A stretch of 38,822 bases of DNA from contig JASJCN010000016.1 in NCBI GenBank assembly GCA_030065975.1, positions 1 to 38,822 of the forward strand. Direction: 5' to 3'. This document shows positions 8,767-17,634 of this stretch, piece after piece. Source of the stretch: Myxococcota bacterium (GTDB lineage: Bacteria > Myxococcota_A > UBA9160 > UBA6930). The notes beneath the pieces were generated by a model that made no database searches, was not told the origin of the DNA, and saw only the letters and a program-made list of their open reading frames with translations. The position numbers and the translations under genes were made by a program. Numbering within the stretch: position 1 is the first letter of the stretch; each line of letters starts with the position of its first letter.

Positions 8767-9253
8767 TGGCCGATCGCGGCGGGCCCATGCTGACGCCCGA
8801 AGAGGTGCTCGCGCGCCACTCGAGCGGCCCCAAGACGGGCGTGTTCACCGACGGCTCCTGCGACGGCAACCCGGGCCCGGGAGGCTGGGGCTTCGTCTGG
8901 GTCGAGGACGACGAGATCCGCACCCAGAGCCACGGCGCCGACCCGCAGACGACCAACAACCGCATGGAGCTGAGGGCGCTGATCGAGGCGTACAAGACGC
9001 TGCCCGAGGACGCCGAGGTCACCGTGTACTCGGACAGCCAGCTCTGCGTGAAGACGATCAACGAGTGGGCCGCGGGCTGGGAGCGCCGAGGCTGGAAGCG
9101 CAAGACCGGCCCGATCAAGAACCTCGAGCTGGTGCAGGAGCTCTACGCGCTGGCCGGCCGCCATCCCCGCGTGCGTCTCGAGTGGATCCGCGCCCACGAC
9201 GGCTCGCGCTGGAACGAGTACGCCGACGCCCTCGCCACCACCTATCTGCGCGG

Positions 9254-9257
<4 letters not shown>
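8766..9257 (+). CDS. rnhA: Ribonuclease HI
   Basis: Cytoplasmic endonuclease that degrades the RNA strand of RNA-DNA hybrids; 163 residues, normal for RNase HI. All catalytic residues are visible in order: Asp in FTDGSCDGNPGPGGWG, Glu in NNRMELRALIEA, Asp in VYSDSQLCV, His in IRAHDGS and Asp in YADALA. The Trp-rich basic stretch GWERRGWKRKTGPIKN is the substrate-handling region. There is a short N-terminal extension of about 20 residues ([20 protein letters not shown]) before the fold. ATG 8766 overlaps the ychF stop by one base (TGATG), which implies translational coupling. The stop is shared with the convergent PLD gene in CTAG. Confidence 0.96.
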
Positions 9258-10501
<1,244 letters not shown>

Positions 10502-10503
10502 GG

Positions 10504-11178
10504 TCAGCCCTGGAAGCGCTCCCAGTGGAGACACTCGTCCACCGGCTTGCGGGGCGGCCGTCCGTAGCGGCCGAGCGGCCAGCCGATGGGAATCAACGCG
10601 CAGGTGGGGATCTCAGGCGGCAGTCCGAGGTGGGCGTCGCACTCCGCGCCGAAGCTCCGGTGCAGGGTGGTGAGGCTCGCACCGAGGCCCACCGCGCGAC
10701 AGGCGAGCAGCAGGTTCTGGACGGCGGGGAAGAGAGCCTGGAGCTGGGGCTCGCCGCGCCGCTGGTAGCCCGCCACGAAGAGGTGGACCGGGACCTCGTG
10801 GAGGTGCTCGGCCAGGTGGATCGCGGCCCGCTGCATGCGCCGCTTCGCCTCGGGGAACCCGGGCGCGCGGGCGGCCTCGACGGCGGGCTCGATGTAGCGC
10901 AGGAAGATCTTGCGATAGCGCTCCGCGACCCAGGCCCGGCGCTCGGCATCGGTCACGGCGATGAAGTGCCAGGGCTGCCGGTTGCCGCCGGACGGGGCGA
11001 AGGTGGCGGCCTCGCACACCTTGCGGATCAGCGCCGGCGGCACCGGGTCGGGCCGCAGCCGGCGGATGGCGCGCGTGGTGCGCATGCCCTCGAGGAGGGG
11101 GACGTCTTCGCCGATCCTCTCGATGTCGAAGGCTTCGGGGTCGGAAGTCTCGGGCACGCGGTCCTGGCTCGATTCCAT
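10504..11178 (-). CDS. Nitroreductase-family flavoprotein
   Basis: Predicted FMN-dependent, NAD(P)H-using oxidoreductase of the nitroreductase family, 224 residues. The N-terminal block MRTTRAIRRLRPDPVP, then FAPSGGNRQPWHFIAV is the FMN-binding signature. The middle ALFPAVQNLLLACRAVGLGASLTTLH is the dimer and flavin helix, and CALIPIGWPLGRYGRPPRKP is the family end. The natural substrate cannot be told; members reduce nitroaromatics, quinones or enones. It is divergent from an alpha/beta hydrolase with 14 bases between the start codons, and both ATGs lie inside a 20-bp perfect palindrome. The PLD gene follows on the same strand. Confidence 0.88.
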   Translation of the reverse strand: MESSQDRVPETSDPEAFDIERIGEDVPLLEGMRTTRAIRRLRPDPVPPALIRKVCEAATFAPSGGNRQPWHFIAVTDAERRAWVAERYRKIFLRYIEPAVEAARAPGFPEAKRRMQRAAIHLAEHLHEVPVHLFVAGYQRRGEPQLQALFPAVQNLLLACRAVGLGASLTTLHRSFGAECDAHLGLPPEIPTCALIPIGWPLGRYGRPPRKPVDECLHWERFQG

Positions 11179-11195
11179 GGCATCATGATGCCATG
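11176..11195. promoter_or_regulatory. 20-bp perfect palindrome spanning two divergent start codons
   Basis: The half-site CATGGCATCA is followed at once by its exact reverse complement. The outer CAT/ATG triplets are the start codons of the nitroreductase (minus) and the alpha/beta hydrolase (plus). Neither gene shows a Shine-Dalgarno in the 14 bases between them. It may be an operator or an mRNA hairpin around the starts; the function is inferred from symmetry and position only. Confidence 0.5.
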
Positions 11196-12026
11196 ACCCG
11201 CACCACGAAGCGCATCCAGACCGGGGACGTCGAGATCGCCTACGAAGAGGCCGGCGTCGGCGAACGACCCTTCCTGCTCGTCCACGGCTTCACCGGCTCG
11301 CGAGACGACTTCCGGGAGGTGATCGACCCCCTCTCGGCCCACGGCCGGACCCTGGCCCCCGACCTGCGCGGGCACGGCGAGACGAGCCACATGCCGCCGG
11401 ACACCTATCACCTGGACAGCCTCGTGGACGACCTCGGCGCCTTCGCGAGCGCCGTCGACGCCGAGCGCTTCGATCTGCTGGGGCACTCGATGGGCGGCAT
11501 GACGGCGATGCGCTTCGCCCTCGCCCATCCGGAGCGGGTGTCTTCCCTGATCCTGATGGACACGGCCCCGGCGCCGCCGGACGACGGCCGCCGCGCCATG
11601 ATCGAGGCGGGGGCCAAGCTCGCGCTGGCCGCGGGCATGGGCGCCCTGTTCGAGGTGATCAAGAAGGCGGGAACGGCCAACAATCCGCCGGCCATGCGGC
11701 GCATCGAGGCCGAGGTGGGGACCGACGCCTACTGGGCGCGCATCGAGCGCAAGTTCCAGGCGATGGACCCCCACGCCTTCGCGGGCTTCGTGGGCACGCT
11801 GAACGAGCACGAGTCCGTGCTCGACCGGCTGTCCGAGATCCGGTGCCCGACGACCGTCCTCGTCGGCGACCAGGACCTGCCCTTCCTCGAGCCCTCGCGC
11901 GCCATGGCCGAGCGCATCCCCGGGTCGGAGCTGATCGTGATCGACGACGCCGCGCACAGCCCGCAGATCGAGCAGCGCGGCGCCTGGCTCGAGGCCGTGG
12001 AGGACCACCTCCGGCGCGCGCGCTAG
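11193..12026 (+). CDS. Alpha/beta-fold hydrolase
   Basis: Serine hydrolase of 277 residues. VHGFTGS gives the oxyanion loop, GHSMGG the nucleophile elbow, an Asp near VLVGDQDLPF the acid, and His in DDAAHSPQIEQ the base, so the catalytic triad is complete. A helical cap lies between about residues 130 and 210. Members hydrolyse esters, epoxides, haloalkanes or C-C bonds; the sequence alone does not say which. It is divergent from the nitroreductase around a palindrome. The stop is shared with the convergent EVE-domain gene (CTAG). No pathway link is evident. Confidence 0.88.
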   Translation: MTRTTKRIQTGDVEIAYEEAGVGERPFLLVHGFTGSRDDFREVIDPLSAHGRTLAPDLRGHGETSHMPPDTYHLDSLVDDLGAFASAVDAERFDLLGHSMGGMTAMRFALAHPERVSSLILMDTAPAPPDDGRRAMIEAGAKLALAAGMGALFEVIKKAGTANNPPAMRRIEAEVGTDAYWARIERKFQAMDPHAFAGFVGTLNEHESVLDRLSEIRCPTTVLVGDQDLPFLEPSRAMAERIPGSELIVIDDAAHSPQIEQRGAWLEAVEDHLRRAR

Positions 12027-12493
12027 CGGACGGTGGTCTTCCCCATCTTCAGGATCTTGTCGAAGGCCGCCTTCGGCAGGGACGACACCGAGAGCCGCGA
12101 CATCTTGACCAGCGGGATCTCGGCCAGCGACTTCTCCCCCTTGATCGCCGCGAGCGTCACCGGCTCCTTCATGGCCTTGACCGGAACCAGATCGACGACG
12201 ACCCAGCGCTCGTCGTCGGTCGTGGGGTCTTGATAGGCCTCCTTCGTGACCTTCGCGACGCCCACCACCTCCTTGCCCTCGTTGGAGTGGTAGAAGAGCA
12301 CGAGGTCGCCCTTCTTCATGTCGCGCATGTTGTTGCGCGCCATGGCGTTGCGGACCCCGTCCCAGTACGTGGAGCCATCGGCCACGAACTCGTCCCACGA
12401 GTACTTGAAGGGCTCACTCTTGGCGAGCCAGTACGAGCGCGTATTCGAGCGCGTGTTCGAGCGCGTGTTCGAACGAGTCTTGCGAGCGGTCAT
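12023..12493 (-). CDS. EVE-domain protein with a repetitive N-terminal tail
   Basis: Small protein of 156 residues. From residue about 19 it is an EVE (PUA-like) domain: SYWLAKSEPFKYSWDEF, then YWDGVRNAMARNNMRDM, GDLVLFYHSN and VVGVAKVTKEAYQDPT. These are the conserved features of the family that reads modified bases (human THYN1 group). ATG 12493 has GAGGAG eight bases upstream. Between the start and the domain lies a tail of T-R-S-N units from a 12-bp tandem repeat; the basic, low-complexity tail could contact nucleic acid. The frame upstream of 12493 is open but has no ribosome site as good. Confidence 0.9.
   Translation of the reverse strand: MTARKTRSNTRSNTRSNTRSYWLAKSEPFKYSWDEFVADGSTYWDGVRNAMARNNMRDMKKGDLVLFYHSNEGKEVVGVAKVTKEAYQDPTTDDERWVVVDLVPVKAMKEPVTLAAIKGEKSLAEIPLVKMSRLSVSSLPKAAFDKILKMGKTTVR
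12435..12482. repeat. Four 12-bp tandem units in the EVE-protein 5' end
   Basis: Units GAGCGCGTATTC, GAGCGCGTGTTC, GAGCGCGTGTTC and the more divergent GAACGAGTCTTG follow each other. On the minus strand they encode four-residue T-R-S-N type repeats. The unit length is a multiple of three, so copy change keeps the frame. Confidence 0.88.
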
Positions 12494-12579
12494 CGGCGAT
12501 CTCCTCGGAGTGCGAACCCTAGGCAAGCTCCACGGGGGCCGCACGACGTGAGGGCCTCCCGATGGCCATGAGAACGCCG

Positions 12580-13848
12580 CTACTCGGTGGCGCCGGGGCC
12601 GGGCGGCCCTCCCAGGTAGGGGCGCATCACGCCGAAGAAGTCCGAAGGGCCGACGAGGCCATCGCCGTCGAAGTCGGAGGCGGCGCAGCTCGGCGTCGTC
12701 GCCACCTGCGTACCCAGGCAGGGGCGGAAGAAGCCGAAGAAGTCGGCCGGAGCGACGCTCCCGTCGCCGTCGAGGTCGGGGTCGCAGGCGTCGCCGTAGT
12801 GCTGGATGCCGGCGAGCGAGGCGTCGTCGTCGGCCGGATGGTCCGCGTCCGCCTGGTCGGCGTTGGGCACGTCGACGCAGTTGTCGTCCGGGTCCGCGAT
12901 GCCGTCGCCGTCGGCGTCCTCCATGGGGACGTACTCGTCGGTCACGAGCGCCGTGTAGTCCGAGCTCACGCCGAGCACGGCGGCGTTCGGGTGCACCGGA
13001 TTCACCAGCGCGACCAGCTCGGCGGTCTGGGTCGAGTCGGCGAAGACGTTCTGCACGACGCCGCCGCCCCAGACTTCGCGGTAGGGGTTGAACAGGGCGC
13101 GGATGAAGGTGTTGTCGGTCCAGACGCGAATCGTGAAGCTCGTCCGCACCGCGATGGGCACGCCGTACTCGAAGGGGACGTCGAACTGGAAGACGTGGTC
13201 GAAGTCGAAGTCGACCTGGTTGACCACGCCTCCGCCGAGAGCGGCGCTTCCCACCGCCTCGAAGGACTCGATGCCCACGTTGTCGTAGGTGGGGGCGGGC
13301 GGGGTGTTCCCGTTGGGAAGGACCCGATCCACCTTCATCCCCACGCTCACGATGGTGAAGTCACGGGCGGGGGTCTGGCCGGGCAGGCCCGTCACGTCGG
13401 CCACACCGTCCACGTGGTACACGAAGGTCAGCACGCCCGGGGTGCCCTGCGCGACGCCCGGCGGTGCGATCACCGTGAAGACGTCGTTCTGTCCGGTCGA
13501 GATCGCGCCCTCGATCGCGGACCCGCCGGTCAGGTTGATGCGCGCGCCCATGGTGCCGGCGAGGTTCGAGAAGCCGAAGGAGTCGAGCTCGGCGAAGGTC
13601 CAGTTCGGCGCGTTGTTGGCGCTGAAGGCGAACGAGGTGGGGCCCCCGACGTTCGACTCGCTGCCCACCGAGATGTAGGGCGAAGACTGCGACGAGGTCT
13701 TGTACGGGAGGTAGCCCTCGACGGAGACGAAGGTGTAGTCCTCGGTGAGGGGGTCGGGCACCTGGGCCCGAGCGGCGCCCGCGGCCCCGGCCAAGAGCCC
13801 CGCCATGACGAGAGTCGTCCCGATCCGGGTCTGCATGCGTCCGAACAT
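12580..13848 (-). CDS. Secreted protein with thrombospondin-type-3 and dockerin-like calcium repeats
   Basis: Exported protein of 422 residues. MFGRMQTRIGTTLVMAGLL through ARA-QVP is a Sec signal peptide; ATG 13848 has GAGGAGG six bases upstream. Residues about 30-325 form a beta-rich region I do not recognise. The C-terminal part has a thrombospondin type-3 stretch (DADGDGIADPDDNC), then two copies of an EF-hand-like unit (DLDGDGSVAPADFFGFFRP and DFDGDGLVGPSDFFGVMRP), spaced like paired dockerin loops. These Asp-rich loops should bind calcium outside the cell. It ends abruptly after GPGATE with no sorting signal I can see. The role is unknown; surface or matrix binding is a guess. Confidence 0.82.
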   Translation of the reverse strand: MFGRMQTRIGTTLVMAGLLAGAAGAARAQVPDPLTEDYTFVSVEGYLPYKTSSQSSPYISVGSESNVGGPTSFAFSANNAPNWTFAELDSFGFSNLAGTMGARINLTGGSAIEGAISTGQNDVFTVIAPPGVAQGTPGVLTFVYHVDGVADVTGLPGQTPARDFTIVSVGMKVDRVLPNGNTPPAPTYDNVGIESFEAVGSAALGGGVVNQVDFDFDHVFQFDVPFEYGVPIAVRTSFTIRVWTDNTFIRALFNPYREVWGGGVVQNVFADSTQTAELVALVNPVHPNAAVLGVSSDYTALVTDEYVPMEDADGDGIADPDDNCVDVPNADQADADHPADDDASLAGIQHYGDACDPDLDGDGSVAPADFFGFFRPCLGTQVATTPSCAASDFDGDGLVGPSDFFGVMRPYLGGPPGPGATE

Positions 13849-13958
13849 GGTGGCCTCCTCGCTGGCCTGTTGGCGTTCGAACGGAGGGAACGTCGTTCCT
13901 TGTCGTCGCCCCGCGGGGCCACGAACGGCTCCCACGACCGCTCCGCTAGGGTTGGGCG

Positions 13959-14894
13959 ATGCCCGACGCCGAAGACGAGCTCATCGACCGCGAGATCGGC
14001 CACACCACCGTGCTCTTCGGGGCGAAGCAGGGCAAGTATCCCCACGGCAACTCGCTGCTGGTTCGCGGAGCCGAGCACAGCGCGATCATCGACCCCTCGC
14101 TCGCGGTGATCCCGCGCCATCGGGCCGGCCGCCTGCCGGCCGTCCACCTCGTCATCAACAGCCACTGCCACGAGGACCACGTCGCCGGGAACTTCCTCTT
14201 CCCCGACGTCCCCTGGTGGCTCCACGAGGCCGACGCTCCTGGCATCGCGAGCCTGGACGCGTTCATGGAGATCTACTCCTACGACGACGAGGCCGTGAAC
14301 GCTGCCTTCCGGCAGGCACTGGTCGACGAGTTCCACGTGACGCCGCGCGCCGAAGGCGTCCTGAGCTACGCAGACGGGCACGTCTTCGACCTCGGCGGCG
14401 GCGTCGAGATCCGCGTGATCCACACCCCCGGCCACACCCGGGGACACTGCGCCCTCCACGTCCTGCCCGACGACGTGCTCTACCTGGGCGACATCGACCT
14501 CTCGAGCTTCGGCCCCTACTACGGCGACGCCTGGTCCGACCTCGAGGATTTCGAGCGCAGCCTCGAGAAGGTGCGGGGCATCGAGGCCCGCCACTACGCC
14601 ACCTTCCACCACATCGGCGTGGTGGACCGCGAGACCTTCCTCGAGCGCCTCTCCCGCTTCGCGGCGGTGATCGGCCAGCGGGAGGAGCGCCTCATCGAGT
14701 TCCTGGCCGAGCCGCGGAGCCTCCGGGACGTCTCCGACCACCGCTTCGTCTACCGCCCCGGAGACCCCGTCCCCTTCGCCGGGCCCGTGGAGCGGCGCAG
14801 CATGGCGATGCACATCGACCGACTGGTCCGTCAGGGGCGGGTCCAGGAGCTTACGGCCGGGCGCTTCCAAGTCACGTCCGACGTGGTAGATTGA
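13959..14894 (+). CDS. Metallo-beta-lactamase-fold hydrolase
   Basis: Predicted zinc hydrolase of 311 residues. The HxHxDH metal motif is in NSHCHEDHVAGN, the third ligand in TPGHTRGHCALH, and the bridging Asp in LYLGDIDLSS; a later His (ARHYATFHHIG) completes the site. The C-terminal 90 residues are helical, as in MBL proteins with an added helical domain. The substrate is unknown: thioesters, lactones and phosphodiesters are all used by relatives. It starts 110 bases from the divergent secreted-protein gene and runs toward the ferredoxin gene, with which it may be co-transcribed (51-base gap). Confidence 0.88.
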   Translation: MPDAEDELIDREIGHTTVLFGAKQGKYPHGNSLLVRGAEHSAIIDPSLAVIPRHRAGRLPAVHLVINSHCHEDHVAGNFLFPDVPWWLHEADAPGIASLDAFMEIYSYDDEAVNAAFRQALVDEFHVTPRAEGVLSYADGHVFDLGGGVEIRVIHTPGHTRGHCALHVLPDDVLYLGDIDLSSFGPYYGDAWSDLEDFERSLEKVRGIEARHYATFHHIGVVDRETFLERLSRFAAVIGQREERLIEFLAEPRSLRDVSDHRFVYRPGDPVPFAGPVERRSMAMHIDRLVRQGRVQELTAGRFQVTSDVVD

Positions 14895-14945
14895 CCGCCC
14901 CGCCGCTCCGACGTCCCACTACGCCGTCCCACTGAGGAGGATCCG

Positions 14946-15161
14946 ATGAAGGTCAAGGTCGACTTCGATCTGTGCGAAGCCAACGCCGTCTGCATGGACG
15001 TCGCCCCCGAGCTCTTCAAGGTGGACGACGACGACAATCTGCACCTTCTCGTGAAGGGTGCGGGCGACGACGTATCCGGCGACATCCCGGCCGAGCTCGA
15101 GGCGAAGCTCAAGGAGTCCGTGCGGCTCTGCCCCCGCCAGGCGCTCTCGATCGAGGACTAG
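14946..15161 (+). CDS. 3Fe-4S ferredoxin
   Basis: Small electron carrier of 71 residues, very acidic. It has only three Cys, placed as in 3Fe-4S ferredoxins: C10-x5-C16 and C62-P63. The position that would hold a fourth ligand (C-x-x-A-x-x-C pattern) is Ala13. AGGAGG lies five bases before ATG 14946, a strong ribosome site. Ferredoxins of this kind usually feed cytochrome P450s, including steroid hydroxylases, but no P450 or ferredoxin reductase is in the window. It may serve an enzyme coded elsewhere. Confidence 0.92.
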   Translation: MKVKVDFDLCEANAVCMDVAPELFKVDDDDNLHLLVKGAGDDVSGDIPAELEAKLKESVRLCPRQALSIED

Positions 15162-15182
15162 CCGGCGACCGCTGGCCCGGCG

Positions 15183-15590
15183 TCAGTCGGACTCTTCCGA
15201 CTCCCGCTCGAGCGACAGCGCCAGCGAGTTCATGCAGTAGCGCTGCCCGGTGGGGGCCGGCCCGTCGGGAAAGACGTGGCCGAGGTGGCTGCCACACGAC
15301 CCGCACAGCACCTCGGTCCGGACCATCCCGAGGGTCGTGTCGCTCTCCTCGGTGACCGCGTCGGCCTCGATCGGCTCGAAGAAGCTCGGCCAGCCGGTCC
15401 CCGAGTCGAACTTCGCAACCGAGCGGAAGAGCGCCGCTCCGCACGCCGCGCAACGGTAGACGCCCACGTCCTTGCAGTCGTTGTACTCGCCGGTGAAGGG
15501 GCGCTCCGTGCCCTTCTCGCGCAGCACCGCGTACTGGTCCGGAGTCAGCTCCGCGCGCCACTCGGCATCGCTCTTCTCGACCTTGGCCAA
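15183..15590 (-). CDS. msrB: Peptide-methionine (R)-S-oxide reductase MsrB
   Basis: Repairs methionine-R-sulfoxide in proteins; 135 residues, single MsrB domain. The zinc Cys pairs are C47/C50 (CAACG) and C96/C99 (CGSCG). The catalytic Cys119 is in RYCMNS, and GWPSFFEP and GHVFPDGP are family blocks. Where many MsrBs have a resolving Cys (SGCGWPSF) this one has Thr (SGTGWPSF), so recycling may use Cys39 or act directly through thioredoxin. The start is TTG 15590 with GAGGAG six bases upstream. It follows a small zinc-ribbon membrane protein gene by 14 bases, probably one operon. No signal peptide, so cytoplasmic. Confidence 0.95.
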   Translation of the reverse strand: MAKVEKSDAEWRAELTPDQYAVLREKGTERPFTGEYNDCKDVGVYRCAACGAALFRSVAKFDSGTGWPSFFEPIEADAVTEESDTTLGMVRTEVLCGSCGSHLGHVFPDGPAPTGQRYCMNSLALSLERESEESD

Positions 15591-15604
15591 AACCGGCTCC
15601 TCTC

Positions 15605-15907
15605 TTACTGCTCGGCGCAGGTGCGCAGCACGGCGCTCGCGACGAGGAAGAGCGCCGTCAGCACCCAGACGGGGCTCCGACCCGCGGCGCCGGGGAGGTC
15701 GCTCTCCTCGACCTCGTCGACGGGGCCGGGCGGGCGCTCGCCGGGACCGATGGCGCCGGGCAAATGCTCCTGCTGACCGCCGGCCCCGAGCATCTCGGCC
15801 AGACGGCCTCCGATGCGGCGCCCGCAGTGGACGCAGTTCTTCGTACCCGGCGCGAACGACGTGTCGCAGTGGGTGCAGCGGATCTCGTAGACCGGGGAAT
15901 TCTCCAC
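15605..15907 (-). CDS. Small zinc-ribbon membrane protein
   Basis: Unrecognised 100-residue protein. Two CxxC pairs (C11/C14 and C25/C28) within the first 30 residues form a zinc-ribbon of the short rubredoxin-like type. A Pro/Gly/Glu-rich linker follows, then one hydrophobic helix near the C-terminus (about 78-96, [17 protein letters not shown]), which would leave the ribbon in the cytoplasm. The start is GTG 15907; I see no clear ribosome site. It is directly upstream of msrB on the same strand, so a link to redox or protein quality control is possible but unproven. Confidence 0.7.
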   Translation of the reverse strand: MENSPVYEIRCTHCDTSFAPGTKNCVHCGRRIGGRLAEMLGAGGQQEHLPGAIGPGERPPGPVDEVEESDLPGAAGRSPVWVLTALFLVASAVLRTCAEQ

Positions 15908-15935
15908 CTCGTGAGGATAGCCGACGAGAAGGGGT

Positions 15936-16391
15936 CTACTCGGGGATCTGAAGGGCCTCGGGCAGGGTGCCGTCCATGAACGCGGACTCCTCGAGGCGCT
16001 CGCGGATGCGCCAGCCGTCCTCGGTCCGCACCAGCTTGTCCACGTAGTAGCCGCCCACCGTGAACATGTGCATGCTGCCGTCCGGGTTCTGGAAGCCCAT
16101 CGGGTTGATCACGTAGGTGCGGGCGCTGGCGGCGTCGCCGTCCAGCTCGACCGTGCTGTTGCTGATGTAGTGGACGGTCACCGGAAACACCGAGAGCGCC
16201 TTCTCGAGCCACTCGCGGACGACCGGGTATTCGCCCTCGATGCCGCCGGTCTGGGTGTAGTCGAGCTTTGCGTCCGGCACGAAGCAGGTGTCGAGGAGAC
16301 CCCAGTCCTTGGTGTCGATCGCCACGGTGTAGCGCGTGAGCAGGTCGCCGATCTCGATGCGGTCCGAGATCTCCTGGATCGAGAGAGCCAT
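15936..16391 (-). CDS. SnoaL-like (NTF2-fold) protein, candidate dehydratase or isomerase
   Basis: Single SnoaL_4-type domain of 151 residues, cytoplasmic. The opening helix IGDLLTRYTVAIDTKDW and cone-shaped beta fold match the group that includes scytalone dehydratase and the bile-acid 7-alpha-dehydratase BaiE. Tyr21 and Asp26 (YTVAID) and His74 (VTVHYISN) line up by eye with the Tyr-x4-Asp and His of the BaiE active site, so an acid-base enzyme acting on a hydrophobic ring compound is plausible. It is downstream of the thiolase-like gene with a 9-base gap, so it shares that transcript and probably its pathway. The substrate is inferred from context only. Confidence 0.82.
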   Translation of the reverse strand: MALSIQEISDRIEIGDLLTRYTVAIDTKDWGLLDTCFVPDAKLDYTQTGGIEGEYPVVREWLEKALSVFPVTVHYISNSTVELDGDAASARTYVINPMGFQNPDGSMHMFTVGGYYVDKLVRTEDGWRIRERLEESAFMDGTLPEALQIPE

Positions 16392-16400
16392 GGGTGTCTC

Positions 16401-17588
16401 CTACTTCTTCACGATCACGGACGAGCCGTGACCGAAGAGTCCCTGGTTCACGGTGACGCCCAGGCGAGCGCCTTCCACCTGTCGGTCCCCGGCCTGTCCG
16501 CGCAGGTGCCAGGTGAGCTCGCACACCTGGGCGATGGCCTGTGCGGGGATCGCCTCGCCGAAGCAGGCGAGACCGCCGCTCGGGTTGACCGGGATGCGGC
16601 CGCCGATCTGGGTCTCGCCTTCGCGCAGCAGCTTCTCCGCCTCGCCCGCCTTGCAAAGCCCGATGTTCTCGTACCAGTCGAGCTCGAGGGCGGTCGAGAG
16701 GTCGTAGACCTCGGCCAGGTCGAGATCCTCGGGGCCGACGCCCGCCTCCTCGTACGCCGCCTTCGTGATCGAATCGCGGAAGGGCGTGTCGGGCACCCGG
16801 ACGTTCGCCGCGGAGTCGGTGGCGAAGTTCGGCATCTCGATCACCGTGTTCGGGTACTGGGGCGTGATCGTCGAGACGGCGGGGATGGTGACGAACTCGC
16901 TCGCGTGGCGGCGCGCGTACTCGACGCTCGTCAGGATCAGCGCGGCGCCTCCGTCGCTGGTGGCGCAGATGTCGAGCAGGCGCAGCGGATCGGACACGAC
17001 CGCCGAGCCCATCACGTCCTCGACGCTCACCGCCTTGCGGTAGCGGGCGTTCGGGTTGTTGAGCCCGTGGCGCGCGTTCTTCACCTTCACCTTGGCGAAG
17101 TCCTCGACGGTGGCGCCGTAGAGCTCCATGCGGCGGCGGGCGTAGAGGCCGAAGTAGACCGGGTTGGTGGCGCCCAGTAGCCGGAAGCGCAGCCAGTCTG
17201 GGTCCTCGCTGCGCTGCCCGCCGCTCGGGGCGAAGAAACCCTTCGGCGTGGTGTCGGCCCCGATCACCAGCGCCACGTCGCAGAGCCCGGCCAGGATCTG
17301 GGCGCGGGCCGAGGCGATCGCCTGGGCGCCGGTGGCGCAGGCGCCGTAGGAGCTCGCGACCCGGGCGCCGGTGAAGCCCAGGGCCTGGGCGAAGGTCGCG
17401 CCGGCGACGTGGCCCGGATAGCCGTTGCGGATGGTGTCGCCGCCGGCCACGAACTCGACGTCCTGCCAGCGGATACCGGCATCGGCAAGCGCGTCCTGGG
17501 CCGCCTTCATCCCGTACTCGACGAAGTTCCGACCCCACTTGCCCCAGGGGTGCATGCCGACCCCGAGCACCGCGACCTCGTTTGCCAT
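16401..17588 (-). CDS. Thiolase-like lipid-transfer protein with altered active site
   Basis: Thiolase-fold protein of 395 residues of the SCP-x/lipid-transfer group (acting on CoA esters in lipid or steroid side-chain metabolism in actinobacteria). The nucleophile Cys84 is present in SYGACATGAQA. However, the usual GHPxGxTG His block reads NPSGGLACFGEAIPAQA, with Glu in place of His, and the C-terminal CxGGGxG block reads VNQGLFGHGSS, with no Cys. This is a recognisable subfamily rather than a decayed gene, but classical thiolysis is unlikely. Relatives with DUF35 partners are retro-aldolases; no DUF35 gene is adjacent. It starts 149 bases from the divergent acyl-CoA ligase and is followed by the SnoaL-like gene. 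Confidence 0.85.
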   Translation of the reverse strand: MANEVAVLGVGMHPWGKWGRNFVEYGMKAAQDALADAGIRWQDVEFVAGGDTIRNGYPGHVAGATFAQALGFTGARVASSYGACATGAQAIASARAQILAGLCDVALVIGADTTPKGFFAPSGGQRSEDPDWLRFRLLGATNPVYFGLYARRRMELYGATVEDFAKVKVKNARHGLNNPNARYRKAVSVEDVMGSAVVSDPLRLLDICATSDGGAALILTSVEYARRHASEFVTIPAVSTITPQYPNTVIEMPNFATDSAANVRVPDTPFRDSITKAAYEEAGVGPEDLDLAEVYDLSTALELDWYENIGLCKAGEAEKLLREGETQIGGRIPVNPSGGLACFGEAIPAQAIAQVCELTWHLRGQAGDRQVEGARLGVTVNQGLFGHGSSVIVKK

Positions 17589-17619
17589 CGAACCCTGCTC
17601 CTTCGCTCACCCTTGCTCG

Positions 17620-17634
17620 GCGATCGGCGATCGC
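17620..17634. promoter_or_regulatory. 15-bp inverted repeat in the divergent ligase/thiolase-like gap
   Basis: GCGATC, spacer GGC, GATCGC: a perfect six-base inverted repeat 31 bases upstream of the thiolase-like start. The same 149-base gap holds TATACT (17706-17711) as a possible -10 for the ligase, without a convincing -35. A candidate operator only; short GC-rich palindromes are expected by chance at this base composition. Confidence 0.25.

Noticed and set aside
13887..13899. Short inverted repeat GGAAC/GTTCC in the gap between the secreted-protein and MBL genes
   Set aside because: Five-base arms with no second copy in the window; expected by chance.
15161..15181. Hairpin GCCGG/CCGGC between the ferredoxin and msrB stops as a terminator
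   Set aside because: Five-base stem, long loop and no T-tract on either strand.
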